Positions 27,318 to 41,853 of a stretch of 64,000 nt of DNA are shown here, in pieces. Origin of the DNA: Amyloporia xantha (lineage: Eukaryota; Basidiomycota; Agaricomycetes; Polyporales; Adustoporiaceae); assembly GCA_036971615.1 (NCBI GenBank), contig JAYKKR010000003.1:1860001-1924000 (forward strand). Direction: 5' to 3'. The translations under genes and the position numbers were made by a program. Numbering within the stretch: position 1 is the stretch's first letter; every line of letters starts with the position of its first letter. The notes beneath the pieces were generated by a model. That model had not been told where the DNA came from. It did no database searches and saw only the letters and a program-made list of their open reading frames with translations.

Positions 27318-29198
27318 ATGGATGCCCCCACTATCCGTAGTCTGCTCGCCGCCACTGCCAAGATCGAGTCGGACCTTGCTGACACCCACGCTGCGTTCCA
27401 GCCACAACGGCGTCTGAAACCCCTCGAGGGCTCCTCACAGGCGCAGTCCACCACCTTCACAGACACCGCACAGGCATTGGATGACATGCGTGCGATGTTG
27501 CGCACCGTCCGCAGCGCTCTCGAGCGGGCCAAGCGTGCCTTAGAGAACCGGCCCCAATCACAGATTGCACTTCTGTCAACATGGCGACTCGCCGACCTAC
27601 GTGCCTTTGCGTCTGCTCTCTCGCGGCGCTGCAAAGCTGTGTCCCAGGGCCTGCTCTCGGGGCTATCCAGTGCCAGCGTCGTTACTGCGCCAGACTCGGA
27701 CGCTGAACTCAGAAGCGTCAAAGATAGCCTTCAGTTTATTTATTTTGTCACTACGTACGCCAATGTGTCTTCTTGTGTGCTCGAGACTAAATGGCGAATG
27801 AGAATAGCGGGAACACGGAGCTGCCCGCGAGGAACAACCTTAGCCAGCGTCCTCCGTCCAATGACGATCAGCAAAAGTCGACACCGCGAGCAAAATGGCG
27901 AAGTTTATCTGAATACGGACGCGCCATGAGGGATACCGTTCAGAGGCCAATGCCTAAGATGCTCTTTCGCGGTGGTCCTGTCTCGCAATTACGCTTTACC
28001 TCGAGGCTGGTGCCAGATGACCTTCCTGAACAACAGTGCAATAGCAACGATTTGTTGCAAGTTCCAAATATATGTGAGTGTTCTCATGCCCTCTGGCTAT
28101 ACCCTGCTGACCTTTACAAACCGATGACTCCAGCGACGAACATCAGTGACGGTGGAAATCCTGGTGAAAAGATTCTGTCTTCGGGATCTTTACCCCATGC
28201 AAAGGCACCTACGCTCGCTGACTTGATGACATGGTGGGCAAGCCCGACTACCGCGATCAATGGCGATGCCTGGGCGTTGTACTGCGCCATGCAGAGCAAC
28301 TCACTAGAGTCTCTGCGTACCCTTGTGGAGGCGGGATGTGCCATTGATGACATGACCCGCTTCGGAGAGTCCCCCTGGCAAGCTGCCCTCCGACTGCGCT
28401 CAAGCGGTATCATAGGCTTCCTATTGGACATTGGCGCAAGCCCCGGGGACGCGGCTGCTCTCTCATCAGAGCAGCTTGAATGGGCGCTCTGGGAGCCGTG
28501 GTTCCCAAGATTCCAAAAAGCAATCAGGGCTGTATGGTCGACTCGTGCCGATCCAGAGCGCTATGTGCCGGGATCTCCAACAGAGGTCTTGGAGACAAGC
28601 AGAATCCTGAACGAGTGCGGGGTACCGCTGGAGGTTGTCGGCAGCATTCTCGATTTTGCCGAATACTGGGTCTGCACGACCGTCATCCGCCAGGAGGCAA
28701 TCCCAGTCCATGAAGGGACCGAGGAGGCTCCTTACATCTCCTCGCTTGTGGTTGGTAGGACCATCTGCCCCTTGCGTAAGGTAGTCTTTCAAACCAGATC
28801 TCACGATCAAGGTGAGCGTACCTTCAGCTTTCCGTACAGTCTCCATTTTCTGACCTCGCTCTCAAGGCTGGAGTAGTTCTTATACGCACGATCAAGGCAC
28901 GTACAGGTCGTCGTACACCTGGTTCGAGGCAGGCGCTTCCTTTCACAATGCCGATCGTGAAACAACAGACGAGCATCCACGACAAGAAATTCAGAGGAAC
29001 ATACACGCCTCTGGCACGACGCGCCTGCACACGAATACTTGGAACGTCAACGATGATGTCCATAAGCCCGGCTTGCAACAATGGCTGGACATGTTCCAGC
29101 CGGGAGATACTGTCCATGTATTCCCCAAAGCGCGTTTCCGGGGCTGGATTAACTTCGTCGAAGCAGTACGGATAGACACCTACTGCGCGTGGCTATAG
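27318..29198 (+). CDS. Ankyrin-containing fungal protein with conserved C-terminal domain
   Basis: Four exons (27318-27754, 27808-28073, 28134-28811, 28867-29198) join to 570 residues. The N-terminal 150 residues are helical, starting MDAPTIRSLLAATAKIESDL. Ankyrin-like helices lie around residues 290-340 (GDAWALYCAMQSNSLESLRTLVEAG, GESPWQAALRL). The C-terminal part has DQGWSSSYTHDQGTYRSSYTWFE and GDTVHVFPKARFRGWINFVEAV, a pattern I associate with uncharacterised fungal ankyrin/TPR proteins. The first intron (53 nt, 27755-27807) is inferred from frame continuity; without it the protein would begin at 27791. Function is unknown, and a protein-interaction role is inferred from the ankyrin part. 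Confidence 0.65.
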
Positions 29199-30282
29199 GT
29201 GTACTCATCCGTGCATCCCTGCATATCCTTCCTCGCTACGATATTCATAGTAACGGTGCCACTAGGCTATGCAATCGCTGCTATTCGCGGGGCTGCGGTG
29301 CGACGGTATCGGGACTAGGATGTCAATCCAGTAGCTCAGCTTGTAAGAGGGCTACCTGGGACTGCCGAGATACATGTGTGTATCATCACTTTGTGTTGAA
29401 TGTTTCATCTTGGTTTATCACGATTGCAAACGTGCTTTGCAAATATCTACTATGCTGTCACAATAGGCTGCTTGCCTTGCGCGATGGTCCACGTCCAGTG
29501 GTTCCAAGCCGCGTATCACGAGCTAACGTTAACATTACATCCACTGGTACAATGCAACTCGCCGATAGGCAGGAGCTGTCGCCAGTACAGTAGTTATGGC
29601 TTACTCAACCATCAAGAAATGAAGCTGCCTAGAAACAATGACCTCTAGGAAATGAGCAGGATTTACAGTACATACATTACTTCAAAATATCACGGATATT
29701 TTCCAATAATTACTTTACTACTCCATTGGCGAGAGAGCTTGTTTTAGTAGTAAGCAGCATTCGCTTCCATATTTAGCAAGTAACCAGGTACCGACGACGG
29801 CGGCGGCGGTGTAACTGCAAAGGCTGCAGACTCTAGACTCTACACTGTCACATACACTGTAATTTAGCAGTCATTCATTTTTTCGGAGTCTAATTCGTCT
29901 GCCTGGACCGTGCCAACACCATACCAACGGTTTGTCACGATATCCCTACGCTACTCCGAGGACCGAGTCTTGAGAACCCGAAGTGTTGTAATGCTGACCT
30001 TGCCGCTGTGGCGCAGCGGTTTGTCTTGCTCGAGATGTTAATATCGCACGTATAAGCAGCCATTGTGTCGGATGACCTTAAGGAGTAAGCACATCATCTC
30101 TATTGGGTTTGTAGTTTGCGTTCACTGGACCCACTAACAACAACAGGATAGATGTGCAATCTCATAACCTTAACGTGACCTCGACCCCATATGCATCCTA
30201 CAAATCCTCCATATCAAGTAGCAGTGCGTCTACCTCGTGCGCAGGTACTACATCGCTTGAGCTTTTGTAAACTGTATATGCT
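29199..30282. other. Intergenic region upstream of PRP43 copy B
   Basis: No gene supported. The sequence immediately upstream of 30283 does not resemble the upstream region of PRP43 copy A, so the two copies probably have unrelated promoters. Confidence 0.4.
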
Positions 30283-33219
<2,937 letters not shown>

Positions 33220-34167
33220 GACCGCTGCACCCGTGGTCTATTTCATGTCTATGCATATGCGCTCCGGTGCCAAAGGCTGTTCGTAAATTTTGGTACAGGC
33301 AATAGCCGCCTAATGGGTCGGCTGCCTGTTCTAAATTTTGTCAACACAGAGAGGGCCTGAGGGATTGTCAGGCCTGCTAGTAGTGGATGCTCGCACACGA
33401 TACCGTTCTGCGTCCTCCAGGGCAAACTGAAGTCATTATTTTCACCACAACTGCCTAGGAACAATTCCCAACTACACGTTCCAACTTGCACCTTACGCCA
33501 ACGTTCCCAAGAAGGCAGTCCACCCGTTAGACTTAGGCAGGCGTTGCCTGTACAAAATTCAAACACAGGCTCATGGCGGACGCACGCAGGCCTCGTTCCC
33601 ACACGTCTCTCAATCCGCACATCCTCACGGGCCATTGCGTGACTGGTGAGATCGAGAGTCAGAGAGGTTTGGATGCGCATCGCACCACCGGACGACCCCA
33701 TCGCCGCAAGGGCCACACGCGAGACTGCAAGCTCCGTTATCAAACGCCCGAGCGGCGAGCTCGAGCGCACCGATCGAGCGGTGCTGTGGTGTGTGCCCGC
33801 GCTCAGCTACCATCACCTCTCCCCACGCCTTTCCATAACGATATTTCGCCCTGCGTGTCAATTTGCCATTTCTGTCAAATGCTCCCGCGGCACCGGGGGG
33901 TATTGCCAGTATGGAGGTGGAGTGAATCGTGACGTATCGACGCCCGGGGCTCTATGATGCCTGCGGTTGCTCATTTTGTAATCTGGGATGATCACATCTG
34001 TCAACGTTTCCGATATGATAGGAACGGGAGCATTGGTACCTGGGAGAAGACTCGAGAGAGCGTGAGAGGACGGAAGAGTGATGTGGTGAGGTGCCTGCAA
34101 ATCTTGTAGAAGCGGCGAAGGGAGAGGCAGGCTGCACTGTGGAGAAAATACGAAGGTCCCGCGCCAG
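33220..34167. other. Intergenic region, no supported gene
   Basis: A 173-codon minus frame (33249-33770) has no recognisable motif and unremarkable composition. The N-terminal half expected for the questin-oxidase-like gene that follows (HNH..HHLLA.Y.LGA block) is not readable on the plus strand here. Confidence 0.4.
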
Positions 34168-35382
34168 ATGCTGATTCGCCTGTTTGGGCGGCTGTATCAC
34201 CCTATGATCTTTATTGGGTACCGCCTGGAGTTTGAGCTGCCTGGGCTGGTACATAGCCAGTTGATTGATCTCTGGTGTCTGGGTTCTTCAAAGGTTGGCA
34301 CAGACCGCCGTACATCCGCTCGAAGTCCCAAACATCCTGTTGCCGTCTCAGTTTGAGCAGCAAGACCTCTCCGCTGTCTCCACTACGGCAGCGGTCGCTC
34401 GCCTGACCAAGCGCTTCTCTTCCCTCTTTATGGCTGGGCGCCTGGACCAGATCTCGGATGCTTCTGCTGACCAGGCCAACGCTCAGCCTAAGCAGAAGCA
34501 GGGCGTGCACGCGCTCACTGTTCTTGCGCGCATTCTACAAGATGACCGTTTCGCCCCTTCGGTGCTGGGCTTGACGGTACAGGAGAACCCTGCGGACGCA
34601 CCGGAGTCTTATTCCAAGGTCGACGCATTGGTCAGCGAGGCAATTGCGGGGTACGCATGGGACTGGGTTATGGACGGCAGCAATTTGGAGCAGGTGGAGA
34701 ACAAAATGGAGGAGCTCGCATGGATGAATGTCCTGCTGTACGGTGTAGCCTGTAGGCGGTTGGGGCGGACGGAAGAGCGATGGGCAGTTCAATGGCGATT
34801 TCTTCTTGTGGGTCCTTGTCTACGTTTTCTGTCCCCGCTGCTGGCCTGAATACACTGTTTAGGATGCATATGATCACATCGAGCCTGTTCCTATCATCTT
34901 TCGTGGCCTATCTCTCCCCGTCATCAATCACCCACCTGCTTCGCAATTACTTCCTGACCTCCCTAACGCGGTGGATCTCGCGGGGCCGTCCCGACCTCCC
35001 AATCCGCGACTTCTATGCATCCGTATCGGCAGCCCCCGCTCCTGACGGTGGTAAGGACATCCAGCCTACGAAGGGGACGCCCACCATAGCGAATGCTACG
35101 CCCAACCCCTGGCTACCCCTCGTCCAGGCGGCGATCCTGCACCCCGACGACCACCTCTGCAAGACGCAGCGCGCGCTGGCGCACTTCGCGGCGCAGTACG
35201 GCTGGCGGCCCGCGGGCCACTTGGCGGAGCTGGCGGACGGGCGTGACGCTGCGCTTGAGGGCGCCGAGATGCTGGATGGGACACTGTTTGGCCGCGTTGC
35301 GAGGCTGACGGGGGAGATGATCGAGGAGAAGCAAGAGGGGACTAATGGCTTGGTGTGGGACGTGCATGGGTTCTATACCTGA
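34168..35382 (+). pseudogene. Questin oxidase-like copy, 5'-truncated and possibly frameshifted
   Basis: A second member of the DUF4243 family begins abruptly at MLIRLFGRLYHPMIFIGYRLEFELPG, equivalent to about residue 145 of the intact gene. It continues LAQTAVHPLEVPNILLPSQF, SEAIAGYAWDW, EELAWMNVLLYG, FNGDFFLMHMITSSLFLS, HPDDHLCKTQRALAHFAAQYGW and MLDGTLFGRVARL. Three defects are visible. The N-terminal third is missing. The best junction after PGLVHSQ needs an intron of only 34 nt. And FNGDFFLMH is out of frame by one base unless GGG at 34782-34784 is GG or a 43-nt intron ending GGGCAG is used. The predicted protein differs strongly from the 12191 gene, so it is an old paralogue and not a recent copy. 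It could also be a gene with a lost or undetected 5' part. Confidence 0.6.
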
Positions 35383-35510
35383 TCATCGAGGGCGAGCATG
35401 GTTGTCGGTGTTGACTTACTACAGAGATGTATTATTCAGTCTTTGTTGACGTGTAGTCTGTTACCCCCACTCAATTGAATTAGGATTGGTGCGCACAAAT
35501 TGATGCTAAC

Positions 35511-36243
35511 TTACAGCCGTTTGCAGAACATACGGCGCGTGATCGAAATTTCTTTTTTTGGACAAATATATACATTCTACAGTATATCTGTATTAGCTCA
35601 GTCAATACATGTTGGATTGTCTTGAAAATTGAAGCAATGAAATGGCATTGTAAATCCAGAGGGGATGGTCAGCTCAGAATTTTAAAATAATAAGTTTGAA
35701 CACTTCACAAAAAAGGCATCATGTAAACTCAATATATCTGGATTTCTGTGGCTCCTGGGTCTTTCTGGGACTATCCCTGAATATACATTGTCCATACCGC
35801 TCATATAAAGGGGACTGCCAGTTTATTTTGGCTTTTTGTAGCCTGCCCATATGACCTGTGGTTCTTGCACCATTTCATACCAGATTTCCATCTTTCCAGA
35901 AACCAACAGAAATATTGGACACACAAAATAAATTGGCAGTCCCCTTTATATGAGTGGTATGGACAATGTATATTCAGGGATAATCCCAGAAAGACCCAGG
36001 AACCACAGAAATCCAGATATATTGAGTTTACATGATGACTTTTGTATGAAGTGTTCAAACTTATTATTTTAAAATTCTGAGCTGACCATCCCCTCTGGAT
36101 TTACAATGCCATTTCATTGCTTCAATTTTCAAGACAATCCAACATGTATTGACTGAGCTAATACAGATATACTGTAGAATGTATATATTTGTCCAAAAAA
36201 AGAAATTTCGATCACGCGCCGTATGTTCTGCAAACGGCTGTAA
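35511..36243. repeat. 733-bp foldback (near-perfect palindrome, arms about 315 bp)
   Basis: The left arm from TTACAGCCGTTTGCAGAAC at 35511 is repeated inverted up to 36243 with only a few mismatches. The unpaired centre is about 95 bp (roughly 35832-35926). It has no ORF and is AT-rich. Structure suggests a foldback transposable element or a hairpin-forming inverted duplication. I could not identify a clear target-site duplication. Confidence 0.85.
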
Positions 36244-36499
36244 AGCTAGTCGTCTCTAAACAATTGGATGTAAAGAATACAGCACGAATGATTTCGATTT
36301 ACTTTATTATAAATGTCCGACACGTCAGACCGAAATTTCCCTATGGAAAATCCTCAGGAGAAGCCGAATATCCAGCAGATTTCGGAGCAATTTCCTGTGG
36401 GATATCCTGTGAGAGAAAACTCAAAGTAGATTTTGTATTTTCAGGAGATTTCTTGCAAAGAATATCTCCTCAGGAAAAATCTCCCTTACTTATTAGAGC

Positions 36500-37037
36500 T
36501 AAGGCTCCAACCATTTCATCTATTTACCGTTTATAAATGGTTATAACTGTATACTGTTTATGTTTAACTACCCCTACCCCGGTAAATGGTAAATAAACAG
36601 TATGTAAACAGTAAACAGATGTGACACATTTTTTCTAGGAGATGTTAAATATCATGCATCCAACAAGGCCAGAACAGGTCTGACATCCAGAAGTCACATG
36701 TAACTGGCTTCACTTGATAGATAATCACTTTTATTGGGAGATATTTGCACAGTTATTTGAGAGAAGGAGGGAAATACTCCCATTTTGATGAAAAATCATG
36801 ACTAATTTCTTTTCATACCATCTTTGTGTTGATGATATTCATCACAGGCACAGACTGTGGCACTGAGTGTTGGCTGTATAAAGGGTTATTGAAGATTTTG
36901 AGGACATACTGCTTTCTTTTTCTTATATGTATATGTACCATTTATACCGTTTATTTACTGTTTATTTACTATCTATATACTATTTACTGTTTAAATACTG
37001 ATTTTCTGTAAACATAAACTAAATAGTTGGAGCCTTA
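36500..37037. mobile_element. Nested hAT-like MITE with 8-bp target-site duplication
   Basis: The ends are inverted TAAGGCTCCAAC (36500 onwards and to 37037). They are flanked on both sides by the identical 8 bp ATTAGAGC (36492-36499 and 37038-37045), the duplication length typical of hAT transposons. The 538-bp interior is AT-rich with repeated GTTTATTTACTGTTTA-type motifs near both ends and no ORF. It inserted into the older TIR element. Confidence 0.8.
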
Positions 37038-37090
37038 ATTAGAGCTCATTGAATACTTACCATTCTTATCCAACTTATATGTCTCTTATT

Positions 37091-37240
37091 CTACTCATCT
37101 GATTCTTATTGACTGCTAATCTATCTCACACATCTCTAATTCCACTCATCAGATTCTTACTGAATGCTCATCTATCTTATATTTCTCTAATTCTACTCAT
37201 CAGATTCTTATTGAGTGCTAATGTGTCTCAAGATGCTAAT
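37091..37240. repeat. Degenerate tandem repeat, period 51 bp
   Basis: CTACTCATC(T/A)GATTCTTA recurs at 37091, 37142 and 37193, each followed by similar GCTAATCTATCTC-type sequence. About three copies, all inside the TIR element. Confidence 0.6.
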
Positions 37241-37624
37241 CAAACTCTCAGAAAGTTGTTATGAGATCTTCCAATTGCTCACTTACTTCAGCTGTGCTGT
37301 GCTAGTAACTAGTATGGACTAGATATGTAGAATGAGCACCATAATAAACAAGCCTTTGTATTTATAGACTTACATTGTACTCCTTGAACAAGGTCACAAA
37401 GATACACCTTAAGAAATTATTCTTTTTTTATCTCAATCTGAGAAAGAAAATACTGCAAAAAGTACTTGCATTTGATAGAGAGCCTTCTGTTTAGCCAGAA
37501 AAATAAAGTGGAGATATAATTGCATCAAATGTCTTTGGAGGAGTATAGCAGCAGCCAAGCAACAAAAAGACACAAGTCTTCATACTCAGAAAGGCTTATA
37601 TTGATGAGAGTGAGTTAGAGAAGA

Positions 37625-37722
37625 TGTGGACTTGTGGTGTAGTGGTAAAGTGCTACAGGTCATGCCTTATAAGGCAGTCAATCCTGAGAGGTTGCTGGTT
37701 CAATCCTGTGTGGTGGCAGAAG
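37625..37722 (+). other. tRNA-like unit inside TIR element
   Basis: An A-box-like TGGTGTAGTGG (37635-37645) and a B-box-like TGGTTCAATCC (37696-37706) are separated by a hairpin (GCCTTATAAGGC) and a long variable region. The acceptor ends do not pair well, so this is probably a tRNA-derived Pol III promoter. The same A box occurs in the element at 8993-9725. Confidence 0.5.
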
Positions 37723-38084
37723 ATACTTATTTTTTAAATTTTTATTCCAACCTTCTGTTATCAACCTGTCATTGCTAATGGCATAAAGACACTCTTTAAT
37801 TGATGATTTTCACCATTTGGTAAGCAACATTGTTTTTCCTTCCTCTCACTTAGTTCTTATCAAGTACTCATGAGTACTCATTATGCACTTATGATGCTTA
37901 TCTGAGAGGCGATTAGCAAGTGGGTAAAATAATAAGTACTTATGACACTTATGTGACTTATGTTACTTTTTTATCTCAACAAGTGCTAATAAGAGCTAAT
38001 AAGTAAGGGAGATTTTCCCTGATGCTATTACACGAGCTCGTGACTTAATCGCGTCGCGTCCCCCGTCGAGACTCCAGGACTTAA

Positions 38085-38237
38085 CTTAGGCCCTACTCGG
38101 CTGCGCGGCTTTGCGAGACCGGCCCTGCCAAATTGAAAGCGGACGCTTGGAGTCTGGCGGATGCCGTGAAAGCGTCCGCTTTCAATTTGGCAGGGCCGGT
38201 CTTCCCAAGCCGCGCAGCCGAGTACGTAGGCCCTAAG
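38085..38237. repeat. 153-bp GC-rich hairpin (possible MITE)
   Basis: Two arms of about 63-70 bp (38085-38147 and 38168-38237) are inverted copies, including GACCGGCCCTGCCAAATTG and CTCGGCTGCGCGGCTT, around a loop of about 20 nt. The outer ends read CTTAGG..CCTAAG. It is much more GC-rich than the adjacent element. Confidence 0.7.
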
Positions 38238-39113
38238 ACGTCTTCTCTTCCACGACCAAGTCTGCAGTCTCTAGTGCATCCGCCACCTGTTCAACTCACA
38301 CCTGCATGTCCCGCTCAATGCACTGTTTCCAGACCCATTCTTTTCTTTGCACTCGCGCTTACATACTCTAAGGCCAACCACACCGTCCCAAAGCTGCTCT
38401 CCCCCGCGATCTCAAAGCACTCTGTCGAGGCTATTAGAAAATACCCTATAGTGTGCATTCAACTCTTATAACATTTTTAAAATGAACATTTATGTGCTTT
38501 CATCTAAACCGGACTATAGGAATGCCAGTGCAACCTTTCGATGACTATATGCGCGATCGACGTGGAATTCCAAGCTCATGATGGTAAGCGCTGTTTTTCC
38601 CCGCATATATGCTTTGATATATTCTCACAAGACACGTTACATTGCACTAAAAAGTATACATGCCCCGGAACAGCTGCCAGAATATATATTGTACTACTTA
38701 GACATGATGAGTAGGCAATATGGGTGATCTTCGAAGTTGAGTGCAATTGAAGCAGCTAATGTAGAAGACTAATCATGATGCTGACGAGCGCTGGAGATAG
38801 CATCACACTCGACATCCAGTACTCTGCCAAAAGGTGTGTTTCACTTTTTTGAGATTCATTTATATCCGAGCACTGAGGAGACGCCATAGTGTGCTCGGTA
38901 TATCGGTTCGCGGCGCCGGCGCATTCACTGGTAAGTACTTAAAGATATTTGTGCACTTTTCCTTAGTCGGCAACCCAAGAGACCTAGGGTAAGTGTATGA
39001 CATGTCAATGTATATATTATATCCTCTTCAATATGAGTAGTAAAATGATCAATGGAGTATCCCATGAGTAACGAGAGTGAGGGCGTCGGGCAATGAGTGA
39101 TACCATACAGCGG

Positions 39114-39282
39114 GCGAAATCCTAGCCAGAATATCGCCAGGAGGTTCGAAGAAAACTGCCTGAAAACTGCCCGAAAATCGGATAAAACCTGGCAGTTTCC
39201 AGGGAATATCCAGCCAGGTGACCTCCAGAAAACTCGAAGTATATTTCATATATTCTGGCAATATCCTGTCGGGAAATTTCGC
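39114..39282. mobile_element. Small MITE-like inverted-repeat element
   Basis: The ends begin GCGAAAT and are imperfect inverted repeats over about 30-40 bp, with shared GCCAGAATAT and GAATATCC motifs. The interior is short and non-coding. Related GAAATTTCC/GAATATCC sequence also occurs near 36343-36400. No certain target-site duplication. Confidence 0.5.
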
Positions 39283-39499
39283 TTGATGTGCCGTGCCGTC
39301 GAGCGTCTGGCCAATATCAATGTCCGCGACGATCATGGCGCTTATAAATACCGGCTTGCATGTGATAAATTCAGTTGCAGCGACCACTGTCAGGCAGTCT
39401 GTCCGAGTGGTCTCAAGTAAGCTTACTAGACATGCCCCCTGCTGCACTGGCGGTTCCTTCTCCCAGACCTCAGATCCACTCCCTGCTGCACTATCTACC

Positions 39500-41648
39500 A
39501 TGACCATGATCATTGGCGACGTGCATGGGGTACCGTCCTCACCACCCAGACGCATTACCCACTCGAACGAGACGACGAAGCTCCAGGAAGGCGATGTGAT
39601 ACAGATATTTGACTACATTCTGGAATGGGACAAGGATTGTGTCACCGAAGAACAATCGAGAGCGTATGTGACTTATACCGGACGCACTCATTCATCACTC
39701 CGAGCTAACTCACAATACGGAACCCACAGATGGAGAAGGACGGGCGATCCCATGTGCGATGAGGCGCTGCAGGTTGTGTTCCCTAGCTCGTCCTCAAGCG
39801 TGGGCAAGGATCTTTTGGCGTGTGTTGAGGGATATGCTACTGAGCACCCAGAATGTGAAGCAGTCAAGGCGTTTCTCGAAGAAGTGTCGCGGGCGCCCCC
39901 TCCTGGTATACAGACGACGGCGCGGGACGTTCAGCTATCTCAAGAGCTCTTTCTGGATAATGCTATAGAAATTGTACAGGCCCTTTTGCACTACAGTCTT
40001 GCAGGGGGTTTTGCGAGGTAAGCTCAACATACTACATTTAATTTCTCCGGATTTCTCTGTTGAGGGCCATGACCTGTCTCGGGGGTGCAATATCTCTTGA
40101 AGCACGGTTTATATTCGACGCTTGGCATCTTGCGTTCATGCGTATTTCGTCCAATAGTCCCTCCGGCTGTCTTCATTAGTGAACCAATTATGATATTGAA
40201 ATTATGTCCACTTGATCTAATTGTTTTCGATCGAATGCATACTTTTGGACAGCTTGAAGTACAGCCGCGATACTACTGTATATGGGACCCTATTGTTTGC
40301 GCTGATTCGATTCGAGGGATATGGGACTAATGACTGACCATCCTTCGTAGCCCACGCATCGTGCGAACCCTCCAAGCCGTCTCATACCTTGTCCCCCATA
40401 CCAAGAAGAGTGCGCAAGTACCTATTGATCCTAGTAGCATTGATACCCCTGCATCCGCCGAGGCGTCAGCTCGCATCACGAATACATCGAACGAGCGTAC
40501 GTTCATTAGGCTACTCGAGACATTTCAATTTGTCCTAGATATCCTGGATTGTTCTTCTATTCCTCCACGATTTCAATCTCATGACGGCTCTACTTGCGAG
40601 CTGAGAGATGCGGCGTCGAAGTCCCTGGTTAGTGAAGAATCCGTCTTCGCATACTTGATGCCAGGCGGGGAAGGCTGGAGGTCTACGGTGAACGTCCGCT
40701 TGCTGCATGGTGTCGCACGCATGCGAGTCAGAGAAAGATGGAGAAGGGAGGGGAGAGACGTTTCTGAGGACGAAGCAGTGCCTATCAGCCAGGAGGAGCT
40801 TGGTGGAACGTGGGTGTCTGCTATGGCTCATAATTTCTCTGCTGACCACGATTATACCATGCCATGCCAATTTCAGCCTCGCAGCATTTTCGACGGTCCC
40901 CATGTGGTGTCTGCACCGTCTGCACGTACCCCCTTCTCAAGCGCACGCCTCCGCATACCTCGCGCTCTGGCGCCACGTTGGCTTCTACCTCGGCGTGTCC
41001 CCATCCATCCTCCTCCGTCACTTCTCCAGCACCCTCAAGGCCGACAAGTTCATCGCAACAACGGCGTTGCTACACCTATTCTCATTAGACGACCCTACAG
41101 ACGTCGCCGACGCGCCGACAATCCCTATCCTGCGCGCCGCGTCGGACCGTCCGCCCACGTTTACCTCATTCGAGTACAATTGTGCCCTCACACAGCACCT
41201 GCTCGGCCCGGCGCTCGCCTTGCGCGTCGGGCTGGGGGAGCCGCGTCTGGCGATGCGCATGGCCATGCATGCACGGCTGCTCGTGCAGCGCATCCCGCAC
41301 TGGTTCGTGCGGTGGTACCCCCGCAAGGCGTGGGCGGCGAAGCGCCGTGCGGTCATGCGGGAGGGGATCGCGCGCAGTCTCAGATACCACCTCGGCATGC
41401 GCCGGGTATCCTTCCGCCCGAGAACCGCGATTGCGGAGGAGGGCGCACCGGGCATGGGTCAGGGCGGAGAGATTGCGCCGGGGGTCAGGGAGGTGGAGAG
41501 TGTGAAGCGGGACCCGGCGGGCGTCGCTTTGCTTGTGCGGAGATGGCAGGAGGTGATCGTGGAGATGGTGGCAGTCTGCGGCGCTGTGGGTCTCCTTGGA
41601 GTGGGAGTTGGCTGGTTGGCTTTGCGACGTGTACCGATTCGGATATGA
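39500..41648 (+). CDS. ER-bound oxygenase, mpaB / DUF2236 family
   Basis: Four exons (39500-39663, 39730-40017, 40351-40809, 40877-41648) join in frame to 560 residues. The family (Pfam DUF2236: MpaB', rubber-oxygenase-like) comprises heme or metal oxygenases. Supporting blocks are QLSQELFLDNAIEIVQALLHYSLAGGFASPRIVRTLQ cut across an intron, ERTFIRLLETFQFVLDI, VNVRLLHGVARMRVRER with the conserved His and Arg, VPISQEELGGTLAAFSTVPM and the HVGFYLGVSPSILLRHF stretch. The C-terminus has a hydrophobic helix (VCGAVGLLGVGVGWLAL) fitting membrane attachment. The family's substrate range is wide and none is suggested by neighbours. The start at MTMIIGDVHG is the first in-frame Met with a clean exon. 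Confidence 0.8.
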
Positions 41649-41853
41649 GTTTCGTGCGATTCATGGACGAACAATTTGTAGACAATCTACATAAGGGCAA
41701 TCACAGTAGACGATCCGTAAATTTTATAAACCGATAGCAGTACCGATAATTGGGGCTGTTTCGTTCTCAGACCTGCGGTTGTCTCACTTGTCTGACGAAC
41801 TCTGATCTGACTACTGAATACTACATAGTACTACGATAAGAGTGAAAAAAATA

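Larger units (their letters stand above)
36471..38021. mobile_element. 1.55-kb non-autonomous TIR element carrying a tRNA-like unit
   Basis: The left end CAGGAAAAATCTCCCTTACTT (from 36471) recurs inverted at the right end (to 38021) with one mismatch in about 26 bp, both running into TTATTAG. The interior is AT-rich without a transposase frame. It contains a nested MITE (36500-37037), a 51-bp tandem repeat and a tRNA-like unit (37625-37722). Target-site duplication not determined. Confidence 0.65.

Noticed and set aside
29325..29395. tRNA-like AGTAGCTCAGCTTGTAAGAGG
   Set aside because: The A-box resemblance is good but there is no B box or acceptor-stem pairing downstream.
30000..30060. A-box-like TGGCGCAGCGG, possible tRNA
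   Set aside because: No B box at the right distance and no cloverleaf.
33249..33770. 173-codon open frame on the minus strand
   Set aside because: No motif, no exon pattern, and composition like surrounding intergenic DNA.
37091..37240. CRISPR-like array
   Set aside because: Only three degenerate 51-bp units without distinct spacers, in a eukaryotic genome.
41018..41700. Several frames on both strands over the mpaB-family gene
   Set aside because: High-GC shadows; the spliced plus-strand gene explains the region.
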